This document shows, in pieces, positions 9,150-17,601 of a stretch of DNA of 64,000 bases. The position numbers and the translations under genes are program-made. The stretch is from Nitrospirillum amazonense. GTDB taxonomy: Bacteria > Pseudomonadota > Alphaproteobacteria > Azospirillales > Azospirillaceae. The stretch lies in assembly GCF_007828045.1 (NCBI RefSeq), contig NZ_VITN01000002.1, forward strand, positions 186,001-250,000, written 5' to 3'. Numbering within the stretch: the stretch's first letter is position 1; every line of letters starts with the position of its first letter. Below the pieces are notes generated by a model. That model worked only from the letters and a program-made list of their open reading frames with translations. It was not told the DNA's origin and did no database searches.

Positions 9150-10300
9150 AAGGCAGCCACCTTGGGCTTATTCTGGCGAGGGCGCTGGCGTTGTCAGCGC
9201 TGACCGCCCCCGGTGCCCATGCCGGAACCGGGGTGGCGCCGCCGCCCTGGACCTGGGATCTGCCCCCCGGCGTGCCGGCGCCGTTGGTGCCGGCCGACAA
9301 TCCCATGACCAGCGACAAGGTCGAACTGGGCCGGCGCTTGTTCCACGACACCGCCCTGTCCATCACTGGCACGGTGTCATGCGCCACCTGCCACCGCCAG
9401 GACCTGGCCTTCACCGATGGCTTGCCTCAAGCGGTGGGCGCCACCGGACAAAGCCACCCGCGCGGTTCCATGTCCCTGGTCAACGTCGCCTACGCCTCGG
9501 TCCTCACCTGGGGCAACCCGTTGATGACCAACCTGGAGGCGCAGTTGCTGGTGCCCATGTTCGGCGACCATCCGGTGGAGATGGGCATGGCCGGACATGA
9601 GGGCGCCATCCTGGCCCGGCTGCGCACCGACAAGACCTACACCCTTCTGTTCGCCGCCGCTTTCCCAGGACCCGATCCCGTCACCCTGCATCATCTGGCC
9701 CAGGCCATCGCGGCGTTCGAACGCTCCATTGTCTCCTTCCGCTCCCCCTACGACCGGTACCGTTACGGCCACGATGCCAGCGCCATCTCCGATGCCGCCA
9801 AGCGGGGCGAGGCGCTGTTCTTCGGGGAGCGGCTGGAGTGCCACCATTGCCATGGCGGCCTGACCTTCGCCGATGACGAGCGCACCGCGACCACCGCCCT
9901 TGCCGAGGTGCAGTTCCACAACACTGGCCTGTATAACCTGGGTGGCTCCGGCGCCTATCCAGTAGGCAACACGGGCGTGCACGAGATCACCGACAAGGCG
10001 GAGGACATGGGCGCCTTCAAGGCACCCACCCTGCGCAACATCGCCCTGACCGCGCCCTATATGCATGACGGCAGCATCCACACCCTGTCCGAGGTCCTGG
10101 ACCACTACGCCGCCGGTGGCCGCACGCTGAAGGACGGCCCGCACGCCGGTGTGGGCGCCGACAACCCCCACAAGGATCCGCTGATCCAGGGTTTCACCCT
10201 GACGGAGCCGGAGAAGGCCGACATCATCGCCTTCCTGGAAAGCCTGACCGACCAGGCGCTGCTGACGGATCCACGGTTCAAGGATCCGTTCAGCAAATAG
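9146..10300 (+). CDS. mbnH: MbnH-like di-haem c-type enzyme (MauG/cytochrome c peroxidase superfamily)
   Basis: The 384-residue periplasmic protein has a signal peptide (about residues 1-26) and two c-type haem motifs, CATCH at 79-83 and CHHCH at 232-236, as expected for bacterial di-haem peroxidase-like enzymes. A conserved region FKAPTLRNIALTAPYMHDG lies in the second haem domain. In the MbnPH system the enzyme forms high-valent iron and oxidises a tryptophan of MbnP to kynurenine. It overlaps mbnP by four bases. A role in copper homeostasis is inferred from the pairing. An ordinary cytochrome c peroxidase is the alternative, but the direct fusion to an MbnP gene argues against it. Confidence 0.88.
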   Translation: MKGSHLGLILARALALSALTAPGAHAGTGVAPPPWTWDLPPGVPAPLVPADNPMTSDKVELGRRLFHDTALSITGTVSCATCHRQDLAFTDGLPQAVGATGQSHPRGSMSLVNVAYASVLTWGNPLMTNLEAQLLVPMFGDHPVEMGMAGHEGAILARLRTDKTYTLLFAAAFPGPDPVTLHHLAQAIAAFERSIVSFRSPYDRYRYGHDASAISDAAKRGEALFFGERLECHHCHGGLTFADDERTATTALAEVQFHNTGLYNLGGSGAYPVGNTGVHEITDKAEDMGAFKAPTLRNIALTAPYMHDGSIHTLSEVLDHYAAGGRTLKDGPHAGVGADNPHKDPLIQGFTLTEPEKADIIAFLESLTDQALLTDPRFKDPFSK

Positions 10301-10407
10301 GCGGCGCCGCCCCCTTCGGCGGGCGGCCGAAGGGATCGCCCCCACGACCACACCGCGCAGCACGCGCGAAAGTTGAATTTTGTCCGACACCCCAATGCCC
10401 CGCGTCA

Positions 10408-10436
10408 TTGACAGGATGTCGCCCCCTGCCTATCAA
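10408..10436 (+). promoter_or_regulatory. Predicted sigma-70 promoter, DUF2946 copy 3 (leaderless)
   Basis: TTGACA (10408-10413), a 17-base spacer and TATCAA (10431-10436) precede the ATG at 10442 by 5 bases, so transcription would begin at or next to the start codon. The CATTGACA and CTATCA blocks match those before DUF2946 copy 2. Confidence 0.5.
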
Positions 10437-10441
10437 GGCCC

Positions 10442-10924
10442 ATGAAGTCGCACCGCCGCCACGCCCGCCGACACGCACCGCAGGGACGCCGATCCCTGCG
10501 GTGGGCGTGGCTGGTGGCATTGGCCATCCTGCTGCGTGGCTTCATACCCGCGGGCTATATGCCCAACCCGGCCGCCGGAGGCCCCGGTGCCAGCGCCATC
10601 ATCCTCTGCGACAGCGTGCACGACGTATTGTCGGTCATCACCAACCCAATGATGGCCGACCCTGCCATGGCTCAGGCGATGATCGCCAACCCGTGGATGC
10701 ACCATCATCATGAGGATGGCGGCGGCCATGCCGGGCACACCGTCGACGCGCCCTGCGTGTTCGCCGCTGTGGCCGCCTTGGCAACCTTGTTGCTGGCCAT
10801 CATCCTCGTCCTGCCGCCACAGTCCCGCTCAGTCCGGTGGGCAGCCGCGCTTGCGACATCCTGGCCCCGTGCCCGGCCACCGGGAACCTGCCTGGCACGG
10901 GGGCCGCCCGCAATCTTCTCCTGA
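10442..10924 (+). CDS. DUF2946-like small membrane-anchored protein (copy 3)
   Basis: The 160-residue protein is a close structural twin of copy 2: basic N-terminus, helix RWAWLVALAILLRGFIPAGYMPNP (about residues 20-42), LCDSVHD, a Met-rich stretch (NPMMADPAMAQAMI), HHHHEDGGGHAGH, then APCVFAAVAAL and a second helix. It ends with the same ARGPP tail seen in copies 2 and 4. The Met/His content suggests soft-metal binding. It is followed 104 bases later by a GTG-started TonB receptor, repeating the copy 2/receptor arrangement, which points to an ancestral duplication of a DUF2946-receptor pair. Function is unknown. Confidence 0.78.
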   Translation: MKSHRRHARRHAPQGRRSLRWAWLVALAILLRGFIPAGYMPNPAAGGPGASAIILCDSVHDVLSVITNPMMADPAMAQAMIANPWMHHHHEDGGGHAGHTVDAPCVFAAVAALATLLLAIILVLPPQSRSVRWAAALATSWPRARPPGTCLARGPPAIFS

Positions 10925-11028
10925 TCTATCCGCACCTGGCCTTTCGGGCCGGGCTTAGCACTCGCCCCTGCGCGCCCGCGCGGGATTGGCGTCATGGCGG
11001 CCTGCCGGGCCGCCTCGGGAGATAGTTC

Positions 11029-13203
11029 GTGTACCGCTTCGATCATAAGACCAGCGGCGCCGTCGCGCTGACCGCCGCCCTTGCCCTGTCCGTCACCTGG
11101 GCGCGCCCGGCCCAGGCCCAAGCCACCCAAAGCGCCGAGGCTCCTCCGAACGCCGGCACGGCGAGTTCATGGACCTCAATCAATGAAATCATCGTCACGG
11201 GACTGCGTCAGAGCTACACCGGGCCCAATTCTGATTCGGCGACCCGGACCGATACGCCGTTGATTGAAATTCCGCAGTCTGTCCAGGTTCTGACGCGTTC
11301 GCTGATCACGGAACAAGACCGCCGCACGCTCGGTGACGCCCTGATCAATGTCTCCGGCGTGGTGCCTACTCGTTCGGAAGAGCTGCTGCTGATCCCGCCC
11401 CTCGTCCGCGGTTTTCCCGCCGAGGTCTATCTCGACGGTCTGCCCATTTACGCCGGCAATCAGCAAGCGTTCGATCCAGACAGCCTGGTGGGCGTCGAGC
11501 GTATCGACGTGCTGAAAGGGCCGAGCGCCACGCTTTATGGCGGTGGTCTCGGCACACCACTGGGTGGCGTCATCAACATCGAATCCGAGCGGCCGAACGA
11601 CAAGCTGGGTGGCTATGTCGCGATGCGTGCCGGCAGCTTCTCAACCTGGAACCCTTATGGCGACATCAATGTCCCCCTGGCACCAGGAGTTGCCGCCAGG
11701 GTCGCGGCCGAATATCAGAGCAACGATAGTTGGATTGACAAGGTTCACGGCAAGCACTGGTCCGTGCAGCCCAGCCTGTCGATCCAGATGGGCCCCAGCA
11801 CCGATCTTCTTCTCCAGGGCCAGTTCAACAATCGCAGCCAGCTTGAATATTCGGGCCTGCCGGCCGAGCAAGCGCTCGCCGGGCAAATCGACCGCAATGC
11901 CTTTCCCGGATCCCCCAACGGCCAGCCACTGACCACCAACAACAACCGGATGGGACAGGCGACGCTGCATCACAACTTCACCGACGATATGAAGCTGACC
12001 GTCACCGGCCGCTACTACGACAGCTCGATCCGTGAATATGGCAGCTTCATTGATCTGTATATGTTTCCATCCGACCCAGCCACGCCGACCGTCTATCCGA
12101 TCATTCCGATCACCATGATCACTGATACGAAGGAAGGGACGCTCGACGCCAATCTTCAGGCGAAGGTCAATATGCTGGGGGGATCTCATACCTTCCTGGC
12201 CGGCGTCGATTATGACTGGACGCGCTTCGCCAGCGCCATGGGCCTGTTCGTCAGCAACACACCCGATGGCACGATCGACCTTGCCCATCCGGTCTACGAT
12301 GCGACCTATACCCCGCAGCTTCCCCCCAATTACCCTCAGGTCGACAACTATCGGACGGTGGCGGGTTATGTGCAGGATCAGGCAACGTATGACAGGCTGC
12401 ATATCACCGGGGCGTTGCGCTACACGCGCCTCGAATTCCGCGAAGTCAGCAGTGCCAATGTCGGGGTAAACAATGACGCCACCTACGGTCATGTTTCGCC
12501 CCGGATCGGCGCGACTTTCGATGTCGCACCGGGCGTCGCGCTTTTTGCAGGCTATGCGACCGCGTTTCGCGCGGCGTTCGGCTTTATTGGCCTGACCGCG
12601 CCCAAGCCTGAGACGTCGCGTAATCTGGAAGCCGGCCTGAAAGTGGCGCTGCCCGGGACTGGCCTTTCGGGCACGATTTCGGTCTTCGACCAGACCCACG
12701 ACAACGTCGCGACGAGCGATCCGAACAATCTCGGCTTTTCCATCCAGACCGGCAGGCAACGGGCCCGTGGCGCGGAAGTGGATCTTATCTGGGAGCCGAC
12801 ACCAGCCTTCTCGCTGCTCGCCAACTATGCCTACACCGACGCCAAGGTGACGGCGGACAACTCGATCCCGGTCGGCAGCCTGCTGACGCGCGTGCCCAAG
12901 AACAGCGGCCGCATCGCCGCGCGCTACCGGCTGCTCGACGGCCCGGCGAAGGGCCTGTCGTTCGGAGCAGGCCTCACGGCGCTCAGCGAGCGTCAACTGA
13001 CGATTCCCAACACGGTGAGCGTGCCAGGCTATGCCGTGATCGACGCCCAAGCCGCGTATGACTTCCAACGGTTCACCATCCAGGTCTCGGCCGTTAATCT
13101 GGGTGGGCGACGGGCGTTCGACACCTATCAATATTTCACAAATCCGCTGGTGATGCCGATCCAGCCACGATCCGCCTACGTCACGCTCATCGCCAAGTTC
13201 TAG
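11029..13203 (+). CDS. TonB-dependent siderophore receptor, compositionally atypical
   Basis: The 724-residue protein starts at GTG 11029 (GGGAGAT 6-7 bases upstream), with a signal peptide ending AQAQA. The plug domain contains TPLIEIPQSVQVLTRSLI, PLVRGFPAEVYLDGLPIY and ERIDVLKGPSATLYGGGLGTPLGGVINIESERP; the barrel ends in IAKF, with terminal phenylalanine. Codons for the first 40 residues are as GC-rich as the neighbours, but from about 11150 onward the third positions become visibly less GC-rich, continuing through the next gene. This suggests that a native signal peptide was joined to an imported receptor body, or that the whole gene was transferred. It follows DUF2946 copy 3 and precedes a hydrolase by 15 bases. 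Substrate is unknown. Confidence 0.92.
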   Translation: MYRFDHKTSGAVALTAALALSVTWARPAQAQATQSAEAPPNAGTASSWTSINEIIVTGLRQSYTGPNSDSATRTDTPLIEIPQSVQVLTRSLITEQDRRTLGDALINVSGVVPTRSEELLLIPPLVRGFPAEVYLDGLPIYAGNQQAFDPDSLVGVERIDVLKGPSATLYGGGLGTPLGGVINIESERPNDKLGGYVAMRAGSFSTWNPYGDINVPLAPGVAARVAAEYQSNDSWIDKVHGKHWSVQPSLSIQMGPSTDLLLQGQFNNRSQLEYSGLPAEQALAGQIDRNAFPGSPNGQPLTTNNNRMGQATLHHNFTDDMKLTVTGRYYDSSIREYGSFIDLYMFPSDPATPTVYPIIPITMITDTKEGTLDANLQAKVNMLGGSHTFLAGVDYDWTRFASAMGLFVSNTPDGTIDLAHPVYDATYTPQLPPNYPQVDNYRTVAGYVQDQATYDRLHITGALRYTRLEFREVSSANVGVNNDATYGHVSPRIGATFDVAPGVALFAGYATAFRAAFGFIGLTAPKPETSRNLEAGLKVALPGTGLSGTISVFDQTHDNVATSDPNNLGFSIQTGRQRARGAEVDLIWEPTPAFSLLANYAYTDAKVTADNSIPVGSLLTRVPKNSGRIAARYRLLDGPAKGLSFGAGLTALSERQLTIPNTVSVPGYAVIDAQAAYDFQRFTIQVSAVNLGGRRAFDTYQYFTNPLVMPIQPRSAYVTLIAKF

Positions 13204-13218
13204 GGGCGGAGACATCTG

Positions 13219-14148
13219 ATGAGACGCTCAGCAAGAAATATAGTTCTCGGCATCACCGCCGCGCTCTTCGTCACGGCGGCGACCGCGCAGACGTCTGCGG
13301 TCGATGGGTCAATCATTCCGCTCTATCCCCAAGGCACGACGGCATCGCTGGGCGTCCCGGAGATTCGGGAGCGGCGTGACGATGCCGGCGGGCTCATGAT
13401 CCGCAACGTCAGCGAGCCCACCCTTGAACTGTTCCGTCCCGCCCCCGGGCGCGCGAACGGCACGGCCGTGATCGTCGCGCCCGGGGGCGGCTTCGTGGGG
13501 CTGGGATATGACGCCGAAGGAACCGCGGTCGCGCGCGCGCTGGCGCTGCGGGGCGTCACCGCCTTCGTGCTCAAATATCGCACCATCCTGAGTCCCCCCA
13601 ATCCAACGGAATTACCCGAAGTCCATATGAAGGAGATGGACGCCATCATGAAACGGGCAACGAGTGGCATCCCCGTGGAGGTGCCGCTCTTCGCCGGTGA
13701 AAAGCATGCGGTGGAGGATGGCGCGCGGGCGATGGTGATCGTTCGCCAACGCGCAAGCGAATGGGGTATCGATCCTAAGCGGGTTGGCTTTCTCGGTTTC
13801 TCCGCTGGTGGATTCCTCGCCGCCGACCTGGCGATCGGAGACAAGGCGTCGCGACCCGACTTCGTCGGCCTGATCTACGGCGGTCTGCGCACACCGGTTC
13901 CCACCGACGCCCCCCCCGCCTTCATCGCGGCCGCCGCGGACGACGAGTTTCTACCGAACGACTCTGTCCAGCTTTACGCCGCATGGCGACGGGAGGGTGT
14001 GGCCGCCGAGCTTCACGTCTACGAACACGGCGGACACGGTTTCGGCCTCAGGCCGAAGGGCACGACAAGCGACCATTGGTTCGACGAATTCGTCCGGTGG
14101 ATGCAATCGCGAAGTCTAATGGGACCGGGCACGCCTCATCCGGGCTAA
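13219..14148 (+). CDS. Secreted alpha/beta hydrolase (acetylesterase/BD-FAE-like)
   Basis: The 309-residue protein has a signal peptide (about residues 1-23, ending TAATAQ), an oxyanion-region motif PGGGFVGLGYD, a nucleophile elbow GFSAGGF (GxSxG), an acid residue in AAADDEFLP and a catalytic histidine in EHGGHGF, the full triad of the esterase/lipase alpha/beta-hydrolase group. It is 15 bases behind the receptor and shares its AT-richer codon use, so both probably arrived together. A periplasmic esterase next to a TonB receptor could release a metal from an ester-type chelator or process an imported acetylated sugar. Neither substrate is shown by the sequence. Confidence 0.87.
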   Translation: MRRSARNIVLGITAALFVTAATAQTSAVDGSIIPLYPQGTTASLGVPEIRERRDDAGGLMIRNVSEPTLELFRPAPGRANGTAVIVAPGGGFVGLGYDAEGTAVARALALRGVTAFVLKYRTILSPPNPTELPEVHMKEMDAIMKRATSGIPVEVPLFAGEKHAVEDGARAMVIVRQRASEWGIDPKRVGFLGFSAGGFLAADLAIGDKASRPDFVGLIYGGLRTPVPTDAPPAFIAAAADDEFLPNDSVQLYAAWRREGVAAELHVYEHGGHGFGLRPKGTTSDHWFDEFVRWMQSRSLMGPGTPHPG

Positions 14149-14177
14149 GATCCTTCCCGGTCTCGAACGTGAAGAAA

Positions 14178-14654
14178 TCAGTGTTGATGGTGATCATGCT
14201 CGGGTGGAGAGCCTGTGCCCATGGGGCGAACGGTCACCGTGACGGTGACGGGACCGTCCTTGGCTAGGTCCAGGGTCAATGGGAACGTCTTCCCCACCAC
14301 CAACGGCTGGGTAAGCCCCATCAGCATGACGTGATAGCCAGCGGGACCGAGTTTCACCGGCTGGCCCGCCGGCAGATCGATGCCATCCACGGCGCGCATG
14401 GTCATGACCCCGTCACTGCCTTGGCTCTGGTGCAGACCTGCATGGGCCGCCACTGGCGTGCTGATCCCGGTCAAGCGGTTGTCTCCGGTGGCGGTGACCG
14501 TCATGTAGACGACCCCGGGAATATGGGTGTTCGGAACCGGGCGGGACCAGGCGTCGGTCACCGTGACCGTCGGAGCCGGCGCCTGCTGAGCCCAGCAGGT
14601 ACCCGCCAAGGCTAGCCACAGTGGCGCGACCATGATCATGGAGCGCTTTATCAT
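14178..14654 (-). CDS. Periplasmic copper chaperone PCuAC
   Basis: The 158-residue product has a signal peptide (about residues 1-23) and a complete PCuAC copper motif H(M)X10MX21HXM: His75, Met86, His108 and Met110 sit at exactly the expected spacings. The C-terminus is His-rich (PEHDHHQH), which could bind a second copper ion. PCuAC proteins deliver Cu(I) in the periplasm, typically to the CuA site of cytochrome oxidase, together with Sco proteins; no sco gene is present here. The start is the ATG at 14654, with GAAAGG upstream. It stands alone, convergent with the hydrolase gene, and supports a copper theme for the left part of the window. Confidence 0.92.
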   Translation of the reverse strand: MIKRSMIMVAPLWLALAGTCWAQQAPAPTVTVTDAWSRPVPNTHIPGVVYMTVTATGDNRLTGISTPVAAHAGLHQSQGSDGVMTMRAVDGIDLPAGQPVKLGPAGYHVMLMGLTQPLVVGKTFPLTLDLAKDGPVTVTVTVRPMGTGSPPEHDHHQH

Positions 14655-14667
14655 CAAAGTTTTCCTT

Positions 14668-15717
14668 TCATTTCACCGATCGACCAGTGGCCGCGTCGCC
14701 CGCGCCCATGGCATCCCCGCCTAATTGCCGCGTCCCGGCGGACGGGACGTCCCGTCCCCTCCAGGCGCGGCGCCCCTCCATCGCCTGCCAGGCCAACAGC
14801 GCCGGCACGCCGATGGCCAGGTCGCGGGCCCGCTTGATGAGGGATAGCGCCAGCGTCGTCGCGGGCCCCACGCCGAAGATGCCACCGAGCAGGACCAGGG
14901 CCCCTTCCTGCACGCCGATGGCGTTGGGGATCATGAACGCCAGGCTGCGCAGGCCATAAAGCAGGCTGTCCACCGTCATCGCCTGCCACAACCCCAGGGG
15001 CGTACCCATCAGATGCAAGGTCGCCCACGTTTCAACGCCGCTCAGCATCCAGGCGGTGAAATGCAGGGCGACTGCGGTGGCGACGGCCCAGGGCCGGCCG
15101 TAAATGGCGTGGATGCCCTCCTGCACCGCACCCGCCGCCGACAGCGCCCGTCCGAGGAATTCCTGTGACAAGCGAAGGCCCACCCGCTCCGCCCAGCCGA
15201 ACCCCCGCCTTTGCACCGCCATGAACAGGGCGGTGAGAAGCCCCATGCCGGCGACGGCGAGCAGGATGGGCCAGACATAGGGCGTCTCGGGCCGTAGCCC
15301 GCGCAACAGCAGCAACCCCAACAAGGTGTAGAGCAGCTGCGCCACCAACTCGGCGGTGACATCGACCACGGTGGAGGCGGCGGCGAAGGCGCCGCGCACG
15401 CCCGTCAACGCCAAGGCGCGGGCCCCCAGGACATAGCCGCCGATCTGCGAGAGCGGCAAGGCTTCGGAGCCGGAATCCCGGATCAGGCGTCCCCAGGCGA
15501 AGCGCTGGGGTGCCCGCCCATCCCGGCCCCGCGCCAAGGTCCACCACGCGCCGCCCATCAGGCCGATGAGGACCAGATGGAAGGCAACGACGACCGCGAA
15601 GCCGCCCACGCCCAGAAGGGCGATGCCATGCCAGACGTTGCCTATCCCCTGCGACAGCACCAGCACGGTGCCCAGGGCCAGACCGGCCACCAGGCCGATG
15701 AAGACCAGCGCCCTCAC
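14668..15717 (-). CDS. HpnL-like / lysylphosphatidylglycerol synthase TM-region membrane protein
   Basis: The 349-residue protein is almost entirely hydrophobic, with about eight membrane helices, and shows the LPG-synthase TM/HpnL pattern (LPLSQIGGYVLGARALALTG; GLRSLAFMIPNAIGVQEGALVLLGGIFG). Members named HpnL are hopanoid-associated membrane proteins, proposed to move hopanoids or other lipids across or out of the inner membrane. No other hopanoid gene is visible, so the symbol is withheld. The GTG start at 15717 overlaps the stop of the upstream ferritin-like gene by four bases (GTGA), indicating an operon of two ferritin-like genes followed by this one. Confidence 0.8.
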   Translation of the reverse strand: MRALVFIGLVAGLALGTVLVLSQGIGNVWHGIALLGVGGFAVVVAFHLVLIGLMGGAWWTLARGRDGRAPQRFAWGRLIRDSGSEALPLSQIGGYVLGARALALTGVRGAFAAASTVVDVTAELVAQLLYTLLGLLLLRGLRPETPYVWPILLAVAGMGLLTALFMAVQRRGFGWAERVGLRLSQEFLGRALSAAGAVQEGIHAIYGRPWAVATAVALHFTAWMLSGVETWATLHLMGTPLGLWQAMTVDSLLYGLRSLAFMIPNAIGVQEGALVLLGGIFGVGPATTLALSLIKRARDLAIGVPALLAWQAMEGRRAWRGRDVPSAGTRQLGGDAMGAGDAATGRSVK

Positions 15718-16577
15718 GCCGCCCTGCCTTCAGGAGCCTGCCGCCGGCCCCGGTCCCAAAGCCGCAGGCCGCGCAGGGCCATATCCGCGATGGCGGGCAG
15801 CAGACGGGGCTGCATCAGGCCAGGATCGAACACGCTCATCCGCCGGGCGTTCTCGTGGTAACAGTCCTCGACGAAGCTGCGAAAGCTGAACCCGTCCAGG
15901 AACATGTTAGCCTGGGTCACGGCGAAATCACGGCCGTCGTTGGCGTCCTGCCCGCGTTGCACCATGCCCAGAAGCCGCCGGGCCGCCCGGCCGTAGAACC
16001 AGCCGGACTTCAGCGCCCGGGCCATGGCCCCATGGCCCCGCGCCTTTTCCCGCCAGGCCATATAGTTGATGAAGAACACGATGTGCCGCGTCTCCTCATG
16101 CATCAACACATCGAAGATCTGGAACATCGATTCCGGCAGGAATTCCGACTGCCGCGCCGTCTTGAAGGCGCCGAAGCCCAGGAAGGCGTCCAAACACTCC
16201 CCAAAGCCGAAATCGATGAACGCCTTTTCCCTATCCTCGGGCAAGGCCTCCAGCGGCTGTTCGCTGGCGTCCAGGCCATAGCGGTCGATCATGACGCGGA
16301 TCAGCCGGGCGTGGCGGGCTTCCTCCATGCCCTGGATCGCCATGGCCTCGCGCACCAGCGGATCGTCGATCAGAGGCATAAAGGCGGCGACGATGGCACC
16401 GGCCCTCCGCTCGGTATGGAAAACCTCTTGCCAGAAAGGGACGCCCCGCAGGCGCGCCAACGCCGCCTCGTCCAACGCCGGCCAGGGCAGCATCTCCGGC
16501 TCGAAACGCTCATGCGTCTCGATGAATTGGCGGCAGAACAGCTCTTTATGCGCCTCGGAACCAGGTTCGATGTTCAT
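15714..16577 (-). CDS. Ferritin-like di-iron protein (second of pair)
   Basis: The 287-residue protein starts at 16577 (MNIEPG); upstream in-frame codons belong to the preceding gene region. It is helical with two EExxH motifs, E85-E86-A-R-H89 and E161-E162-T-R-H165, spaced as expected for two pairs of iron-binding helices in a ferritin-like four-helix bundle. An additional Glu in FIDFGFGECLDAF is a further ligand candidate. It overlaps its upstream homologue by four bases (ATGA). The reaction is unknown; ferritin-like proteins of this length are more often oxygenases, desaturase-like enzymes or aldehyde-processing enzymes than iron stores. The neighbouring lipid-transport-like protein hints at a lipid or hopanoid substrate, which is inference only. 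Confidence 0.75.
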   Translation of the reverse strand: MNIEPGSEAHKELFCRQFIETHERFEPEMLPWPALDEAALARLRGVPFWQEVFHTERRAGAIVAAFMPLIDDPLVREAMAIQGMEEARHARLIRVMIDRYGLDASEQPLEALPEDREKAFIDFGFGECLDAFLGFGAFKTARQSEFLPESMFQIFDVLMHEETRHIVFFINYMAWREKARGHGAMARALKSGWFYGRAARRLLGMVQRGQDANDGRDFAVTQANMFLDGFSFRSFVEDCYHENARRMSVFDPGLMQPRLLPAIADMALRGLRLWDRGRRQAPEGRAA

Positions 16578-17569
16578 GCTGGGGGCCCCTTTCGCGAAAA
16601 GGCCTTGGCCACGCGCAGCGCCAGACGGGTCAGCCAAGGCATGGTGGTGGGGCGCAGCAGGCGTGGATCATAGCCGGCGAAGCGCCGGTCGTTCTCTTCC
16701 AGGCACAAGGCCATCAGGTCGATGACGCTGATATCGATGTCGCTGACGGCCTTGCTGCCGGTCAGGGTGAAGTTGTTATCCTGCGGCTTGGCGGGTTGAC
16801 CACCATCGTCCATACCCCGGGCAAGGCCGACGCGTTCCCAGCCCAGGAACACCCAAACGGCCCAGACCCGCAGCTCGAACCAGACTCGGCGCAATGGCCC
16901 CAGGCTCTTGCGGTGGGCGGCCAGCCAGTTGGCGAACAGCAGGATGTGCCGGCATTCCTCCTGCATCACCGGTTCGAAGGTGTCGACCAGTTCAGGCGGA
17001 AAAAAGCCGGACCGTTTGGCCAGGGCGAACAAGCCGAAGGCGAAAAAGCTGTCGATGCATTCACTGAACCCGGTGACCAGATAGGCCCATTCGGTGTCGC
17101 GCGGCCTCAGATATTCGGGCTCCGGCTCCAACGGAATGCCATAAACCGCCACCAGGTTGGAGAGGATGACCTTGTGCCGCTTCTCCTCCCATCCGTTCAG
17201 TTCCAGCGCCGCCCGCCAATCCGGATCGGTTTGGGTCTCGGCGTAGGTCGCCATGCGCAACGAGGCCTTGCCCTCCGTCTGCACCGCGATATCCCAGATC
17301 GGCAGCGTGATCAGGCGGTCGCGTTCCTCCTGGCCCAGCTTGGGCCAGTCGATGATGGTGGGTTTATAGGAGTTGAACGTCTCGCGGAACATGCGGGCCA
17401 CCGCCCGCCGGTGCTCCACCGAGCCGGGGCGTAAAGGGCCACGCTCGGTACTGGTCCAGTGCCGAGCCGTCCTATCGGCTGCTTCGACCACGGCGGCAGC
17501 CAGGGACCCCGGCGGCGCCAATTCCAACCCGCCCGGCGGGGGCGGCAAATGGGTTGCGGCAACGGTCAT
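16574..17569 (-). CDS. Ferritin-like di-iron protein (first of pair)
   Basis: The 331-residue protein starts at 17569, with a strong AGGAGG seven bases upstream. It carries two EExxH motifs, E128-E129-K-R-H132 and E204-E205-C-R-H208, in the same spacing as its downstream neighbour, with which it shares FSECIDSFFAFGLF versus FGECLDAFLGFGAF. The two are clearly paralogues, perhaps forming a heterodimer. An N-terminal extension of about 50 residues (proline-rich) is absent from the partner. Upstream, in the same direction, is a Crp/Fnr regulator 32 bases away, which may control the cluster. The function is not recognised beyond the di-iron fold. Confidence 0.77.
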   Translation of the reverse strand: MTVAATHLPPPPGGLELAPPGSLAAAVVEAADRTARHWTSTERGPLRPGSVEHRRAVARMFRETFNSYKPTIIDWPKLGQEERDRLITLPIWDIAVQTEGKASLRMATYAETQTDPDWRAALELNGWEEKRHKVILSNLVAVYGIPLEPEPEYLRPRDTEWAYLVTGFSECIDSFFAFGLFALAKRSGFFPPELVDTFEPVMQEECRHILLFANWLAAHRKSLGPLRRVWFELRVWAVWVFLGWERVGLARGMDDGGQPAKPQDNNFTLTGSKAVSDIDISVIDLMALCLEENDRRFAGYDPRLLRPTTMPWLTRLALRVAKAFSRKGPPA

Positions 17570-17601
17570 GGAAACCTCCTCAGGCATGCAAAAAAGGACT
17601 C

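Noticed and set aside
2562-14654. Methanobactin biosynthesis locus
   Set aside because: Only the MbnP/MbnH pair, receptors and a chaperone are present; no mbnA-like leader peptide or mbnB/mbnC gene was recognised, so this is read as uptake or homeostasis, not synthesis.
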